Positions 34,772 to 46,222 of a stretch of DNA of 64,000 nt are shown one piece after another; the stretch's first letter is position 1, and each line of letters starts with the position of its first letter. The stretch is from the NCBI GenBank assembly GCA_018660415.1, contig JABJKG010000002.1, forward strand, positions 1 to 64,000, read 5' to 3'. The notes under the pieces are model-generated. The model did no database searches, had not been told where the DNA came from, and worked only from the letters and a program-made list of their open reading frames with translations. The translations under genes and the position numbers were made by a program. The DNA is from a bacterium. Lineage in GTDB: Bacteria; Babelota; Babeliae; Babelales; UBA12409.

Positions 34772-36234
34772 GTAGTTTCAAATGAATCAGGAACTGTCTT
34801 GGTTGCTGCTATGTAAGCTGCTTGGATCTGTTGAGAAAGATTTTTTTTTTGCTGTTTGACCATTTCGTAATCTTCTTTGTTGGTTTGGCGGGAGCGGGCA
34901 ATAGCAAGCGCTTTGTCTGGTACATTGTGGGTTATGACTGATCCGGCAGCGGTGTATGCTTGTTCGCCAATTATTACTGGTGCTACAAAGGCTGTATTGC
35001 TTCCTATAAACGCAGAATCTTTTATTTCAGTGGTGTGCTTTTCAATACCATCAAAATTGCATGTTATAGATCCAGCTCCGATGCTGACATGCTTGCCAAT
35101 TTTAGCATCGCCAATATAGCACATATGGCGAATACGGGAATATGCTCCCACTTGGCTGCGATTAATTTCTACAAAGTTGCCAATGTTAACGTGCTCGTCC
35201 ACCTTGGTGTTTCCACGTACATGGGCAAATGGTCCTATATATGAGTGATGTTTAATGACGCTGTTTTTTATATTGGAGTGTGAATAGATATGTACAAAAT
35301 CTTCGAGGGTGGACCCTGAAATTGAGCTAAATGCCTCTAGGTGGCAGTTTGCGCCAATAGATGTTCCTTGGAATAGTTGAACACCGGTTCCGACATAAGT
35401 ACCGGGTCCGATGTTTACATTGAGATCGATGAGTACGTTTTGGGCAGAACCAAAGCGAACTCCTTTTTCCATCCAATCGCCAATAATTTCTGATTTTTTA
35501 ATTTGTTCTGCATTCCACAGTTCACGTAAGGTATTAATACCGCGGACTGTATCAAATGGGATGTTAATAGTAGATACGGTTAATCCATCCTTACTTGCAA
35601 GATTAACAATCTCGGTAAAGTAGTATTCGCCTGTATTTTTATTATGAGGGAGTTTATTGATATAGTCGGTGAGGAACGAACGCTTAAGAATGTAAATGCC
35701 AGCATTAACACATGAAACGTCTTGATTATCTAATTTATCACTAAATTGTGCAAAATCACTGGGTTCTACAATACGAATTCCATCTTCATCTTCAACTACT
35801 TTTCCATAATTATTCAGGGATGGATCAATATTATAGGCTGTAATAAAGCTCATGACAGCATTAGTTTTGATATGCTTGTCATAAAGGGCTCGGAGTTGGT
35901 TCGGCTTAATAAGCGGGGTATCTCCGTTCAAGATTAGTACATGCTCTTGTGACCACTGTGATTGTGTACAGAGTATGGCATGCCCGGTTCCTTGTGGGGT
36001 GCCTTGATCTACTACATTGAAATTGTCACCAAAGTTTTTGGTAAGAAGCTCAATGATGGATTCTTTTTGGTAGCCTACAACAAAGGTGGTTGGTATTTTA
36101 AAGGAATTAAGCAATGTTGCCGGATATAATATCATTTCTTGGCCACAAATTTTTTCTATCAGCTTGGTTTTACCGGTTTTGAAACGGGTTGATTTACCAG
36201 CTGCAAGTACAATTGCTTCAACATTGCTTAGCAT
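34768..36234 (-). CDS. glmU: Bifunctional UDP-GlcNAc pyrophosphorylase / GlcN-1-P acetyltransferase GlmU
   Basis: 488 residues, a little longer than E. coli GlmU (456). The N-terminal uridyltransferase starts with AIVLAAGKSTRFKTGKTKLI (the LAAGxGTR...K signature) and includes NGDTPLI. From ~250 a left-handed beta-helix of hexapeptide repeats forms the acetyltransferase, with SYIGPFAHVRGNT and NFVEINRSQVG around the active site. A Lys/Gln-rich C-terminal extension is present. It makes UDP-GlcNAc for peptidoglycan and lipid A. AGG lies upstream of the ATG. Confidence 0.95.
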   Translation of the reverse strand: MLSNVEAIVLAAGKSTRFKTGKTKLIEKICGQEMILYPATLLNSFKIPTTFVVGYQKESIIELLTKNFGDNFNVVDQGTPQGTGHAILCTQSQWSQEHVLILNGDTPLIKPNQLRALYDKHIKTNAVMSFITAYNIDPSLNNYGKVVEDEDGIRIVEPSDFAQFSDKLDNQDVSCVNAGIYILKRSFLTDYINKLPHNKNTGEYYFTEIVNLASKDGLTVSTINIPFDTVRGINTLRELWNAEQIKKSEIIGDWMEKGVRFGSAQNVLIDLNVNIGPGTYVGTGVQLFQGTSIGANCHLEAFSSISGSTLEDFVHIYSHSNIKNSVIKHHSYIGPFAHVRGNTKVDEHVNIGNFVEINRSQVGAYSRIRHMCYIGDAKIGKHVSIGAGSITCNFDGIEKHTTEIKDSAFIGSNTAFVAPVIIGEQAYTAAGSVITHNVPDKALAIARSRQTNKEDYEMVKQQKKNLSQQIQAAYIAATKTVPDSFETT

Positions 36235-36465
36235 GAGCCTATCCTTTTTGTTAGTAGAAAATTTACTATGGAGACCATAATTTAGTTTATGGGCCTCATT
36301 AGATATTTTACACTCTAAGATATTTGCATCAAGCTTTCTTTTTAATTTTTTATTATTTGTGCTCTTCTAAAATTGCTAGAATACAGTACAATTATACTAA
36401 TGAGGATATTCTAATATTTGGTATCCTTTTAAATTTAAAATTCGTTAATAATTTTTGTATATTTT

Positions 36466-36559
36466 GGAGAGATGGCTGAGTGGTCGAAGGCGGCCGCCTC
36501 GAAAGCGGTTATCTTGATCAAAGTCGGGATCGTGGGTTCAAATCCCACTCTCTCCACCA
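36466..36559 (+). tRNA. tRNA-Ser(CGA)
   Basis: Acceptor GGAGAGA pairs with TCTCTCC, followed by discriminator A and an encoded CCA end (36557-36559). The D-arm (TGGCTGAGTGGTCGAAGGC), the anticodon loop CTCGAAA with anticodon CGA (reads UCG), a long variable arm typical of class II tRNAs, and the GGTTCAAATCC T-arm are all visible. Length 94 nt. It stands alone, with the next gene starting 41 bp downstream. The 231-bp space before it has no gene. Confidence 0.97.
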
Positions 36560-36600
36560 AAGTAAAAATGATCCATAAGGTTCATCAAGGTTTAATAAAA

Positions 36601-38960
<2,360 letters not shown>

Positions 38961-38973
38961 GGAATCTTCTTTT

Positions 38974-39732
38974 ATGGCAACGATTAAAAAACAATACGGA
39001 CAACACTTTTTAAGAGACAGTTCTTACTTACAAACCGTGTTTGACTCTGTGCATTTATCTCCAGAATCATCAGTGTTTGAGATTGGTGGAGGTGATGGTT
39101 TTTTAACGCGTGCTATTTTAGATTTTGATATTAAGCGCTTATGGGTATTTGAAATCGATGAAGAGTGGGCCGTAGAGTTGCGGAAAATTCAGGATGATCG
39201 ATTAACGGTCTTGTTGGAAAATATCTTGGATGCTGATTTAAGTAAGATGGAGCAAGATAAGCCGTGGACCCTTATTGCTAACTTGCCGTATAATATAACG
39301 TTTCCTATTTTACGGTTATTGCATGCACATCGGGGAATGTTGACTGAAGGCGTTATCATGATTCAGGAGGAAGTTGCGCAAAAGATTCTAGCGTCTCGGG
39401 GTCGTGGCTATGGTTATGTTTCATTGTTTTTTCAGTGGTATTTTGATTGGAAACAATTAGATAAGGTTCCTCCAACAGCTTTTTATCCTCCACCAAAAGT
39501 ATTTTCTCGCTTTCTATATTTTAAGCCTAAGAAGGATCTTCCTAAGATTTCTGATGAGGAGAAGTTTTGGAGATTTATTAAAGTTTGTTTTAAGCAGCCT
39601 AGACGGACACTTAATAACAATTTAAGTGGTACTCATTACTTATCTCATCTAAGTTCAGATCAGCTTAAGTTACGAGCGCAGCAGTTGACTATGCAGGAGT
39701 TGCTAGAGCTTTGGAACAAGATTAATAGTTAG
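38974..39732 (+). CDS. rsmA: 16S rRNA adenine dimethyltransferase RsmA (KsgA)
   Basis: 252 residues. SAM-binding motif VFEIGGGDGFLTRAIL, acidic loop FEIDEEWA and catalytic motif NLPYNITFPIL are present, plus the N-terminal QHFLRD signature. It dimethylates the two adjacent adenines in helix 45 of 16S rRNA during small-subunit assembly. It follows mreB by 13 bp and overlaps the convergent lipase-like gene by 4 bp at its end. Confidence 0.96.
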   Translation: MATIKKQYGQHFLRDSSYLQTVFDSVHLSPESSVFEIGGGDGFLTRAILDFDIKRLWVFEIDEEWAVELRKIQDDRLTVLLENILDADLSKMEQDKPWTLIANLPYNITFPILRLLHAHRGMLTEGVIMIQEEVAQKILASRGRGYGYVSLFFQWYFDWKQLDKVPPTAFYPPPKVFSRFLYFKPKKDLPKISDEEKFWRFIKVCFKQPRRTLNNNLSGTHYLSHLSSDQLKLRAQQLTMQELLELWNKINS

Positions 39733-40937
39733 ACAAGCAGTTTAATGGATTTACTATATTTTTGATTATACTCATCGGAGTAGTTGTTAGGAATACAGTC
39801 TTGTACGTTTCCCATAAATTTAGAGATAAGGTTCCCGGGCATCAATGCTTGAAACATCGTTTCAGGGTCGCGCTGTTCAAAGCCAATCATACCGTTGTTT
39901 AATGTGATATCGATGGTCACATTTTTATGCTGACTTTTATCTGCTGTTGTTGTGATCATTGGAAGGAACGCTCCTACTGGAACTGGGTTGAGTGGGCAAC
40001 TGTTTTGCTCAAACTTATACTGTCCCCATGCGAAGAACCAAAGGTGGCTATGAGTAGGTTCAGTAATTATTGCTTTAGAGCGATTAGTTGGTTTATTGAA
40101 TTTGGTTTCTACTACGCGAATACGAATTTGTTTTAATTTAGTAGGTAGTTTATTTTTTTTGCTTCGGATAAACTTTCGGACAGGTAGTGAATCGGTAGAA
40201 AACCAGTCCATTATTTGAACATTATCTTTTTCTGAGTAAATATTATAAATCTTTTTAAAAATTGAGTTATGAATGCTTCTATAAGCCCCCTTTTGAATAG
40301 GTGTGCCGAGTAGAATGAGTTCATCAATAATAGGACGCTTGCGGGGGGAATGAGTTGCTAGGTGTGCCAGGTTGAGGCATACGTTTCCACCATGGCTATA
40401 TCCAACAAGAGTGATTCGTGTTTGTATACCGAGGTTCTTAAAATATTCGACTTCTTTTTGTAAGGACTTATAGAGTTTTTCTGCTCCTCTAAGGCGTGCA
40501 GATTTACTGAGTGTTCCTGTCCATCCAAAGGTATAATAATTATTATTGGTTGCAGCGCCTTCTTTAGCTTGTTGGGCGACCATATCATATATATGAGAAA
40601 AAAGGCATTTAGCGCTTCCATACTCAAAGTTATTGATATCAACAGGGATTAGTCCAAGCTGGTCAATAGCCTGTGATTGAAAGAAAAAGGGGTCATTGCG
40701 CATAAACTCTGTTTTTTTGTCATAACCAGAGTTATCAAGGGTATTACGTAATACCTTAAGCGCTTGACCCGTTGTACGTGGTGAGTTAACTGTTCCATGA
40801 ACAAAAACAACGATATTTTGCTCAGTTTGATGATTTTTTTTAGGGATATAGAAATTCTCTTTATGCAGCAAAACACGCACCTGACTGACTGATGCAAGCG
40901 CTATGACGAATAATAATGCCTTTTTAGCTGTAATCAT
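39729..40937 (-). CDS. Exported lipase-like alpha/beta hydrolase, paralogue 1
   Basis: 402 residues with a signal-like N-terminus. Hydrolase features: oxyanion strand VVFVHGTVNSP (~43-52), nucleophile elbow GYSHGG (Ser181), a likely acid in SEKDNVQ after the next strand, and a candidate His in SHLWFFAWG. Blocks NDPFFFQSQAI, YYTFGWTG and ELILLGTPIQ are shared with the paralogue at 42007-43239. Probably an exported esterase or lipase, possibly aimed at host lipids. It converges on rsmA with a 4-bp overlap. Substrate unknown. Confidence 0.75.
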   Translation of the reverse strand: MITAKKALLFVIALASVSQVRVLLHKENFYIPKKNHQTEQNIVVFVHGTVNSPRTTGQALKVLRNTLDNSGYDKKTEFMRNDPFFFQSQAIDQLGLIPVDINNFEYGSAKCLFSHIYDMVAQQAKEGAATNNNYYTFGWTGTLSKSARLRGAEKLYKSLQKEVEYFKNLGIQTRITLVGYSHGGNVCLNLAHLATHSPRKRPIIDELILLGTPIQKGAYRSIHNSIFKKIYNIYSEKDNVQIMDWFSTDSLPVRKFIRSKKNKLPTKLKQIRIRVVETKFNKPTNRSKAIITEPTHSHLWFFAWGQYKFEQNSCPLNPVPVGAFLPMITTTADKSQHKNVTIDITLNNGMIGFEQRDPETMFQALMPGNLISKFMGNVQDCIPNNYSDEYNQKYSKSIKLLV

Positions 40938-41165
40938 AGTGGAATCTCTCTTTTTTATGTATCTTATAGTTTATAATAGCAAATTGTAATAAAATTGCAA
41001 CAACTATATCATTCACATAGAAAACTTGTGTTTCATTCTGATAGTGGCTTCTGTAAGGCAGATTGGAGGAGTCTGGGGCTGTTGTTATAAAGACCTATTT
41101 AATATATATTAGAAATAAGTAATCGAAATTCTTTATATGATATACATAACGATTGGACTACAGTA

Positions 41166-42005
41166 ATGAAAAATAAGGTTTTTATCCTTTTAATTTGTTT
41201 GGTTTTGTTTGATTGCGTCTATTTTATGCCAAAATTACAATTTGTACGTGATCATGCGGCTCGTTTGTTTTCTAAGAAAGTTGTTACTCCTATTAAGGCT
41301 AAGAAGCCGGTTGTTGCTCCAGATACTAAGATTGGGGTTATAACGCTTTCTGGAGAGATTAAAACTTCAGATACATGGGTACCGCTTATCAGTAAAGCCA
41401 TGAAGGATGATACTATTAAAGGTGTCATTGCTAAGGTTGAGTCGCCAGGGGGAGTGCCTGGGGCGGGAGAGGCTATATATATAGCTCTTAAAGAGCTTCG
41501 AGCTAAAAAGCCAGTAGTTGTGCTCGTTGAGAATATGTGTTGCTCCGCTGGGTATTTGATTGCATGTGGGGGAGACATGATTATTTCTACTCGCATGGCT
41601 GATATTGGATCTATTGGGGTTGTAGCAATGCTTAACCATGTTAAAAAACCTAAAACAGCTACTAATGAAGAATTAAGCGTGGAATTTTTGACGGCAGGAA
41701 AGCATAAAATTGTTGGTAATGCATATGCTCCAAGCTTGACTCCAGAACAACGCGACCACTTTATGGAGCGGATCAATCAAGCCTATAATATTCTTTGTCG
41801 TATTGTCTCAGAAGAACGAGGACTTTGCTTGAACTCTATAGATGAATGGGGTGATGCACAAGTTTTTGGAGGCGAAGAGGCTGTTAAGCGTGGACTCGTA
41901 GACAAGAACGGCTCTATAGCTCAAGCGGAACAATCTATAATGGAGCTCTTAGACAAACGCAAGATTGATCATACTAAAGAACTAGCCTTAGTTAATTTTG
42001 CATAA
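41166..42005 (+). CDS. sppA: Signal peptide peptidase SppA
   Basis: 279 residues, the short single-domain form. It has an N-terminal membrane anchor, then the ClpP-like fold with VESPGGVPGAGEAIY, the catalytic Ser127 in CCSAGYLIA, SIGVVAML, and the catalytic Lys about residue 179 in TAGKHK. It degrades released signal peptides at the inner membrane, which fits the heavy export load of this genome. It is flanked on both sides by lipase-like paralogues on the opposite strand. The 228 bp upstream carry no gene. Confidence 0.93.
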   Translation: MKNKVFILLICLVLFDCVYFMPKLQFVRDHAARLFSKKVVTPIKAKKPVVAPDTKIGVITLSGEIKTSDTWVPLISKAMKDDTIKGVIAKVESPGGVPGAGEAIYIALKELRAKKPVVVLVENMCCSAGYLIACGGDMIISTRMADIGSIGVVAMLNHVKKPKTATNEELSVEFLTAGKHKIVGNAYAPSLTPEQRDHFMERINQAYNILCRIVSEERGLCLNSIDEWGDAQVFGGEEAVKRGLVDKNGSIAQAEQSIMELLDKRKIDHTKELALVNFA

Positions 42006-42006
42006 C

Positions 42007-43239
42007 TTATTTACCCAGTCTTAACTGCTTGCGTGCTTTTTTAATGAGATTATTAAAACGAGTACGATAAGTACGCTTAAAATTTTGTGGTGAATAGGCA
42101 CGGACCTTTTTTTGTAACCAGTGAATATCACTATTGGTCATTGAGTTAGTAATTTTAGAGGTCTTATTGTTTTTATCATCATAACTAACTACCATGGTCT
42201 GTCCTATCTTAGGTGCCATTTCAATTGTCATGGTATTGGTTGTTCCTAACTCGTTAATTGTTTTAAGAATAAATGGCGTGAATACGGCTACTGGGAATGG
42301 GCGCAGAGGAAAGTGTGGACGATACCATTTATCAGTCCAGCCAAAAAACCACATTTCTATATGCCCAGGATAAATTCTTTTTTTTGTTTTTTCAGCATAC
42401 TCTTTACCTAACCTATACGTGGTTTTTCTGCGATTAAACCGAAGGCGAATTTGTTTAAGATTGCTTGGTAATTCTTGATGCTCTGGAGACATGCTTTTTG
42501 CTTCAAACACGCGTCCGGTCTCTCTTCCTGTTATAAAGTCTAGCTTTTGAATTCTATCGCCCAATGAATAAAAATTATAAATGTTTTTAAACGTTGGAGA
42601 CATCATCCCGTTATAACTTTCTTCTTGGATTGGGGTACCATATAAAATAAGGTCATCAATTGCAAAGGGTGGATTTTTAGAGTCCATATGATCGGGAAGT
42701 TCTAAGCAGACATTGCCACCGTGGCTAAACCCACACAAGGTGATGTGAATTGGTCCATCGGAGAATGTTCTTAGTTTTTTAATTTCTTTCAATAACTCTT
42801 CATACAGTTGTTTTGATGCATCCTGGCGAACTTTTTCGTTTAATAATCCCGACCATCCGAATGTATAATAACGATTGAGTTTTCTTTCTGGAAAACACTT
42901 TTTGTTTAATATGTGAAATGTTTTTCCAAACGCTTGTGCCGCATTACCATGGTGAGCCCGCGCAAAATGGATGGGCTGTAACCCGAACCCTTGGATAGGT
43001 TGAGACTGATAAAAAAAAGGATTTTTTCGATATAGTTTATTAATACGAGTGAGCATGGTCGGTTGTAAGGTTTTATTTTTTAACTTTAATACATCAAACA
43101 GACTGACATAGGGCATCACGGTCCCATGAACGATTATTGTCATCCATTGCTTGGTGTGGTTAACAACCTTTGTTTGTGGTTCTACTCCACAGAAAGAACC
43201 TAAAAGTAAGAATAATAATATTTTTTCTTTACTGCTCAT
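42007..43239 (-). CDS. Exported lipase-like alpha/beta hydrolase, paralogue 2
   Basis: 410 residues with a signal-like N-terminus. It has the same layout as 39729-40937: IIVHGTVMP, KNPFFYQSQPI, YYTFGWSG, nucleophile elbow GFSHGG (Ser172), DLILYGTPIQEE, an Asp in YSLGDRIQ, and a candidate His in GHIEMWFFGW. The C-terminal ~60 residues are basic. It is probably an exported esterase or lipase. It abuts the sppA stop on the other strand by a single base. The pair presumably arose by local duplication around sppA. Confidence 0.75.
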   Translation of the reverse strand: MSSKEKILLFLLLGSFCGVEPQTKVVNHTKQWMTIIVHGTVMPYVSLFDVLKLKNKTLQPTMLTRINKLYRKNPFFYQSQPIQGFGLQPIHFARAHHGNAAQAFGKTFHILNKKCFPERKLNRYYTFGWSGLLNEKVRQDASKQLYEELLKEIKKLRTFSDGPIHITLCGFSHGGNVCLELPDHMDSKNPPFAIDDLILYGTPIQEESYNGMMSPTFKNIYNFYSLGDRIQKLDFITGRETGRVFEAKSMSPEHQELPSNLKQIRLRFNRRKTTYRLGKEYAEKTKKRIYPGHIEMWFFGWTDKWYRPHFPLRPFPVAVFTPFILKTINELGTTNTMTIEMAPKIGQTMVVSYDDKNNKTSKITNSMTNSDIHWLQKKVRAYSPQNFKRTYRTRFNNLIKKARKQLRLGK

Positions 43240-43338
43240 ATTAAAGTCTTTCTTTAAGTGAATTCATGGCAAAGTTGCTTCGAATTTGTATAAATTTTTT
43301 CTAGTTTATCAATCTAAGCAGTGGATAGGAAATAGATT

Positions 43339-45450
43339 ATGTTTTTTCTTATAATAACGGGAGCAGTAATAGCGCTCATGCTCGTAGTGGTTTGGTGGTT
43401 TTTATTGAGTGGTGCTGAAAAAGAATGCTGTAATATGATGGAACATCAGCATCATATTCCGCTGTTAACCTTCAAGCTTTTTTTTAGCTGGATCTGTGCA
43501 CTGTTGCTTATGCTTGGCATGTTCAATGTTTTACCATTGTTTCATAATAAATGGATTATGTTTTTGTTAGCAACACCAGTTCAATTTTGGGTTGGAGCTA
43601 TGTTCTATCAAATGGGGTGGATGGAATTTAAAAATCGTTCAGCTGGTATGTTTACCTTGATTATTCTTGGGACTACGATTGCTTATTTTTATTCAGTTAT
43701 GGTGATGTTATTTCCTTTTATTTTTAAGCATGCAGGTATTCCTCTTAATTATTATTTTGAATCCGGAGTGATGATCATAGCTTTTATTTTATTGGGGACA
43801 TTCTTAGAAGAGCGTGCAAAAGGACAGACATCACAGGCCCTTAAAAAACTACTAGGATTGCAAGCAAAAAACGCGACTATATTTCGCGATGGTGCATGGG
43901 TGGAAGTGCCTATAGATCAAGTTAAAATGGGTGATCGGATCTTAGTAAAGCCGGGAGAGAAAGTTCCCACCGATGGAATTATTTTATCCGGTGAAGCGAT
44001 TATCAATGAGAGTATGGTAACCGGTGAAAGTAAGCCGGTCCATAAAAAAAAGGGCGATAAGGTTATTGGAAGTACCATTAATGATACTGGTTCATTTGAA
44101 ATTGAAGCGATCAAGGTGGGCAAAGAAACATTTTTGTCACAAATAATTGATATGGTGCAACAAGCACAAAGCTCTAGAGCATCAGTTCAGCAGCTTGTGG
44201 ATAAGGTGTCCGGTTACTTTGTTCCAATTGTTATTATTTTAGCCCTGACAACCTTTTTACTTTGGCTCAATTTTGGACCACAGCCATACATAGTCCGTGC
44301 CATTGTTAGCATGGTTGCTGTGTTTATTGTGGCGTGCCCTTGTGCATTAGGACTGGCAACACCGACGTCTATTATGGTAGGCATTGGTAAAGGCGCTCAA
44401 AGCGGGATTTTAATTAAGGATGCTCAAGTTTTGGAGACTGGTGCAAAAATATCTGTAGTTATTTTCGATAAGACTGGAACTTTGACTGAAGAAAAGCGTT
44501 CAGTGAATCAAATGCGTATTGTTACTAACGTCAATGATATTGCTCAACAACAAAATTGGCCTGGCAACCTTAATACAGAACAATGGCTTAAGTTAGCGCT
44601 CAGCTCCATTGAACACCAGTCTACTCATCCTGTTTCTCAAGCTATTTATACCTACTTAAAAGATGGTGAGACTCCTGAGTTGCAAGTGGAGAACTTAAAA
44701 AGTGTTTTGGGGCTTGGGGTAACGGCAGTAGTAGAAGGTCAAATGATTGCTATCGGATCAGAGCGGTTTATGGAAGACCAGAAGGTTACTATTGACCAAG
44801 ACTTACAAAACGGGATCAAAGAATTTTCTCAAAAAGGGAACACGGTTTCTTTGGCTGCAGTTAACGGTGTTGCTGTTGTTCTTTTTAGCATTGCAGATCG
44901 ATTACGAGATGGCGCTTCCAACGTTATAAAGCAATTGAAACAAATGGGTATTGAGAGTGCGATCATATCGGGAGACAATGAAACTATTGTAAAAAACATT
45001 GCTCAGGAATTAGGAATTCAACATGTACTAGCCCAAGTATTGCCTCAGGATAAACAGGCTTATGTTAAAAGGATTCAAAAAGAGGGGAAGAGGGTTGCCA
45101 TGGTTGGCGATGGGATTAACGATGCTCCTGCTCTTGCAGCTGCCGATGTTGGCATTGCTATGGGAAGTGGAACTGATGTGGCTATTGAATCAGCTGGAGT
45201 TACATTGCTGCGGAGTGATATTTCATTAGTGCCACAAGTGATGCGCTTATCCCGATTAACTATGCGTAATATCAAACAAAACCTGCTATGGGCATTTGGA
45301 TATAACATACTGCTTATACCTATTGCTATGGGGTTATTGTATTATCCATTTGGTATTCTTATTACGCCTATCTATGCCGGTGCAGCGATGGCGTTTTCTA
45401 GTTTGTCTGTTGTTTTAAATGCTCTAAGGCTTCGTTATATTAAAATATAA
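43339..45450 (+). CDS. copA: Copper-type P1B ATPase without N-terminal metal-binding domain
   Basis: 703 residues. The transport site CPC is in ACPCALGLATPTS, the phosphorylation site in FDKTGTLTEE, the conserved HP in STHPVSQAI, and GDGINDAPALAAADVG closes the P-domain. Helix 7 has YN and helix 8 MAFSS, both typical of Cu+ (P1B-1) pumps. The actuator motif is VTGES. The usual HMA domain (CxxC) is missing; instead the N-terminus has a membrane helix and a short Cys/His run (ECCNMMEHQHH). It exports copper from the cytoplasm. A LOG-family gene follows 13 bp later. Confidence 0.93.
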   Translation: MFFLIITGAVIALMLVVVWWFLLSGAEKECCNMMEHQHHIPLLTFKLFFSWICALLLMLGMFNVLPLFHNKWIMFLLATPVQFWVGAMFYQMGWMEFKNRSAGMFTLIILGTTIAYFYSVMVMLFPFIFKHAGIPLNYYFESGVMIIAFILLGTFLEERAKGQTSQALKKLLGLQAKNATIFRDGAWVEVPIDQVKMGDRILVKPGEKVPTDGIILSGEAIINESMVTGESKPVHKKKGDKVIGSTINDTGSFEIEAIKVGKETFLSQIIDMVQQAQSSRASVQQLVDKVSGYFVPIVIILALTTFLLWLNFGPQPYIVRAIVSMVAVFIVACPCALGLATPTSIMVGIGKGAQSGILIKDAQVLETGAKISVVIFDKTGTLTEEKRSVNQMRIVTNVNDIAQQQNWPGNLNTEQWLKLALSSIEHQSTHPVSQAIYTYLKDGETPELQVENLKSVLGLGVTAVVEGQMIAIGSERFMEDQKVTIDQDLQNGIKEFSQKGNTVSLAAVNGVAVVLFSIADRLRDGASNVIKQLKQMGIESAIISGDNETIVKNIAQELGIQHVLAQVLPQDKQAYVKRIQKEGKRVAMVGDGINDAPALAAADVGIAMGSGTDVAIESAGVTLLRSDISLVPQVMRLSRLTMRNIKQNLLWAFGYNILLIPIAMGLLYYPFGILITPIYAGAAMAFSSLSVVLNALRLRYIKI

Positions 45451-45463
45451 AAGGGGAACGGTT

Positions 45464-46144
45464 GTGTTAGGAAGATTTTTTAGTTTTTGTGGAGATTATG
45501 GCCGCTTTTTAGTGAGTTGGTTGCAGGTATCATGGCAAATGGCATGGGGAATTTTAAAGCTTTCTCGTGTTAAGCCACCGAGGATAACTTTTTTTGGGGG
45601 GGTGCGCTTAAAGCATGATGATAAATATGCTAAGGCTGCATATAAGTTAGCTGCTAAGTTGGCAAATGACGATATTGCTGTAATAACGGGTGGTGGCCTT
45701 GGGCTTATGGAGGCGGCTAATTGTGGTGCCCAATCAGCTCAATCTTCAGCTGCCAATCTTGGGATAACGGTTGAAGGGCTAGAGAGAGAAGAGCTTCAAA
45801 ATACTTGCTCAAAAGATCTCATTGTAATGAAATACTTTTTTGCACGTAAGTGGTTGCTAATTGGATATTCGAATGGGTTTGTTATATTTCCTGGTGGGTT
45901 TGGAACCATAGATGAATTTGCAGAGGTTGTTACATTATTACAAACAAAAAAACTTAAAAAAGTTCCGGTTATTTTATACGGTACTGAGTATTGGCAAGGT
46001 TTTATACGGTGGATGAAAGAGTCGGCTTTAGCATGTAGTCTTGTTTCCCAGCAGGACATAGACCTTATTACAGTATCTGATGATATTGATCAAATTTGGG
46101 AGATGTTACGTGTTGAATGTAGAGGAGATTGTGATATAAAGTAA
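45464..46144 (+). CDS. LOG-family (Lonely Guy-like) Rossmann protein
   Basis: 226 residues starting with GTG, AAGGGG 8 nt upstream. The nucleotide-binding signatures of the family are clear: GGGLGLMEAANCGA and FPGGFGTIDEFAEVV. LOG proteins hydrolyse nucleoside 5'-monophosphates to the base and ribose phosphate; in plants and some bacteria they release cytokinins. The N-terminal ~40 residues are longer than the core and hydrophobic, perhaps a membrane contact. Follows copA closely, probably co-transcribed. Confidence 0.88.
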   Translation: MLGRFFSFCGDYGRFLVSWLQVSWQMAWGILKLSRVKPPRITFFGGVRLKHDDKYAKAAYKLAAKLANDDIAVITGGGLGLMEAANCGAQSAQSSAANLGITVEGLEREELQNTCSKDLIVMKYFFARKWLLIGYSNGFVIFPGGFGTIDEFAEVVTLLQTKKLKKVPVILYGTEYWQGFIRWMKESALACSLVSQQDIDLITVSDDIDQIWEMLRVECRGDCDIK

Positions 46145-46157
46145 TGTATTAATTTTT

Positions 46158-46186
46158 TTGACACTTATGGAAAAATGCGGTAATTT
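46158..46186 (+). promoter_or_regulatory. Strong sigma-70-type promoter
   Basis: A consensus TTGACA (46158-46163) and TAATTT (46181-46186) are separated by exactly 17 bp. They lie 36 bp upstream of the GTG start at 46223, with AGGGAGA between. A terminator closes the gene, so this is a self-contained unit. Confidence 0.65.
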
Positions 46187-46222
46187 TTAGTAACTAATTT
46201 CAACAAATAAAGGGAGATCGAA

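Noticed and set aside
36472-36600. N-terminal extension of the barrel-like gene starting inside tRNA-Ser
   Set aside because: The extension is the tRNA read as codons; the signal peptide and a usable ATG begin at 36601.
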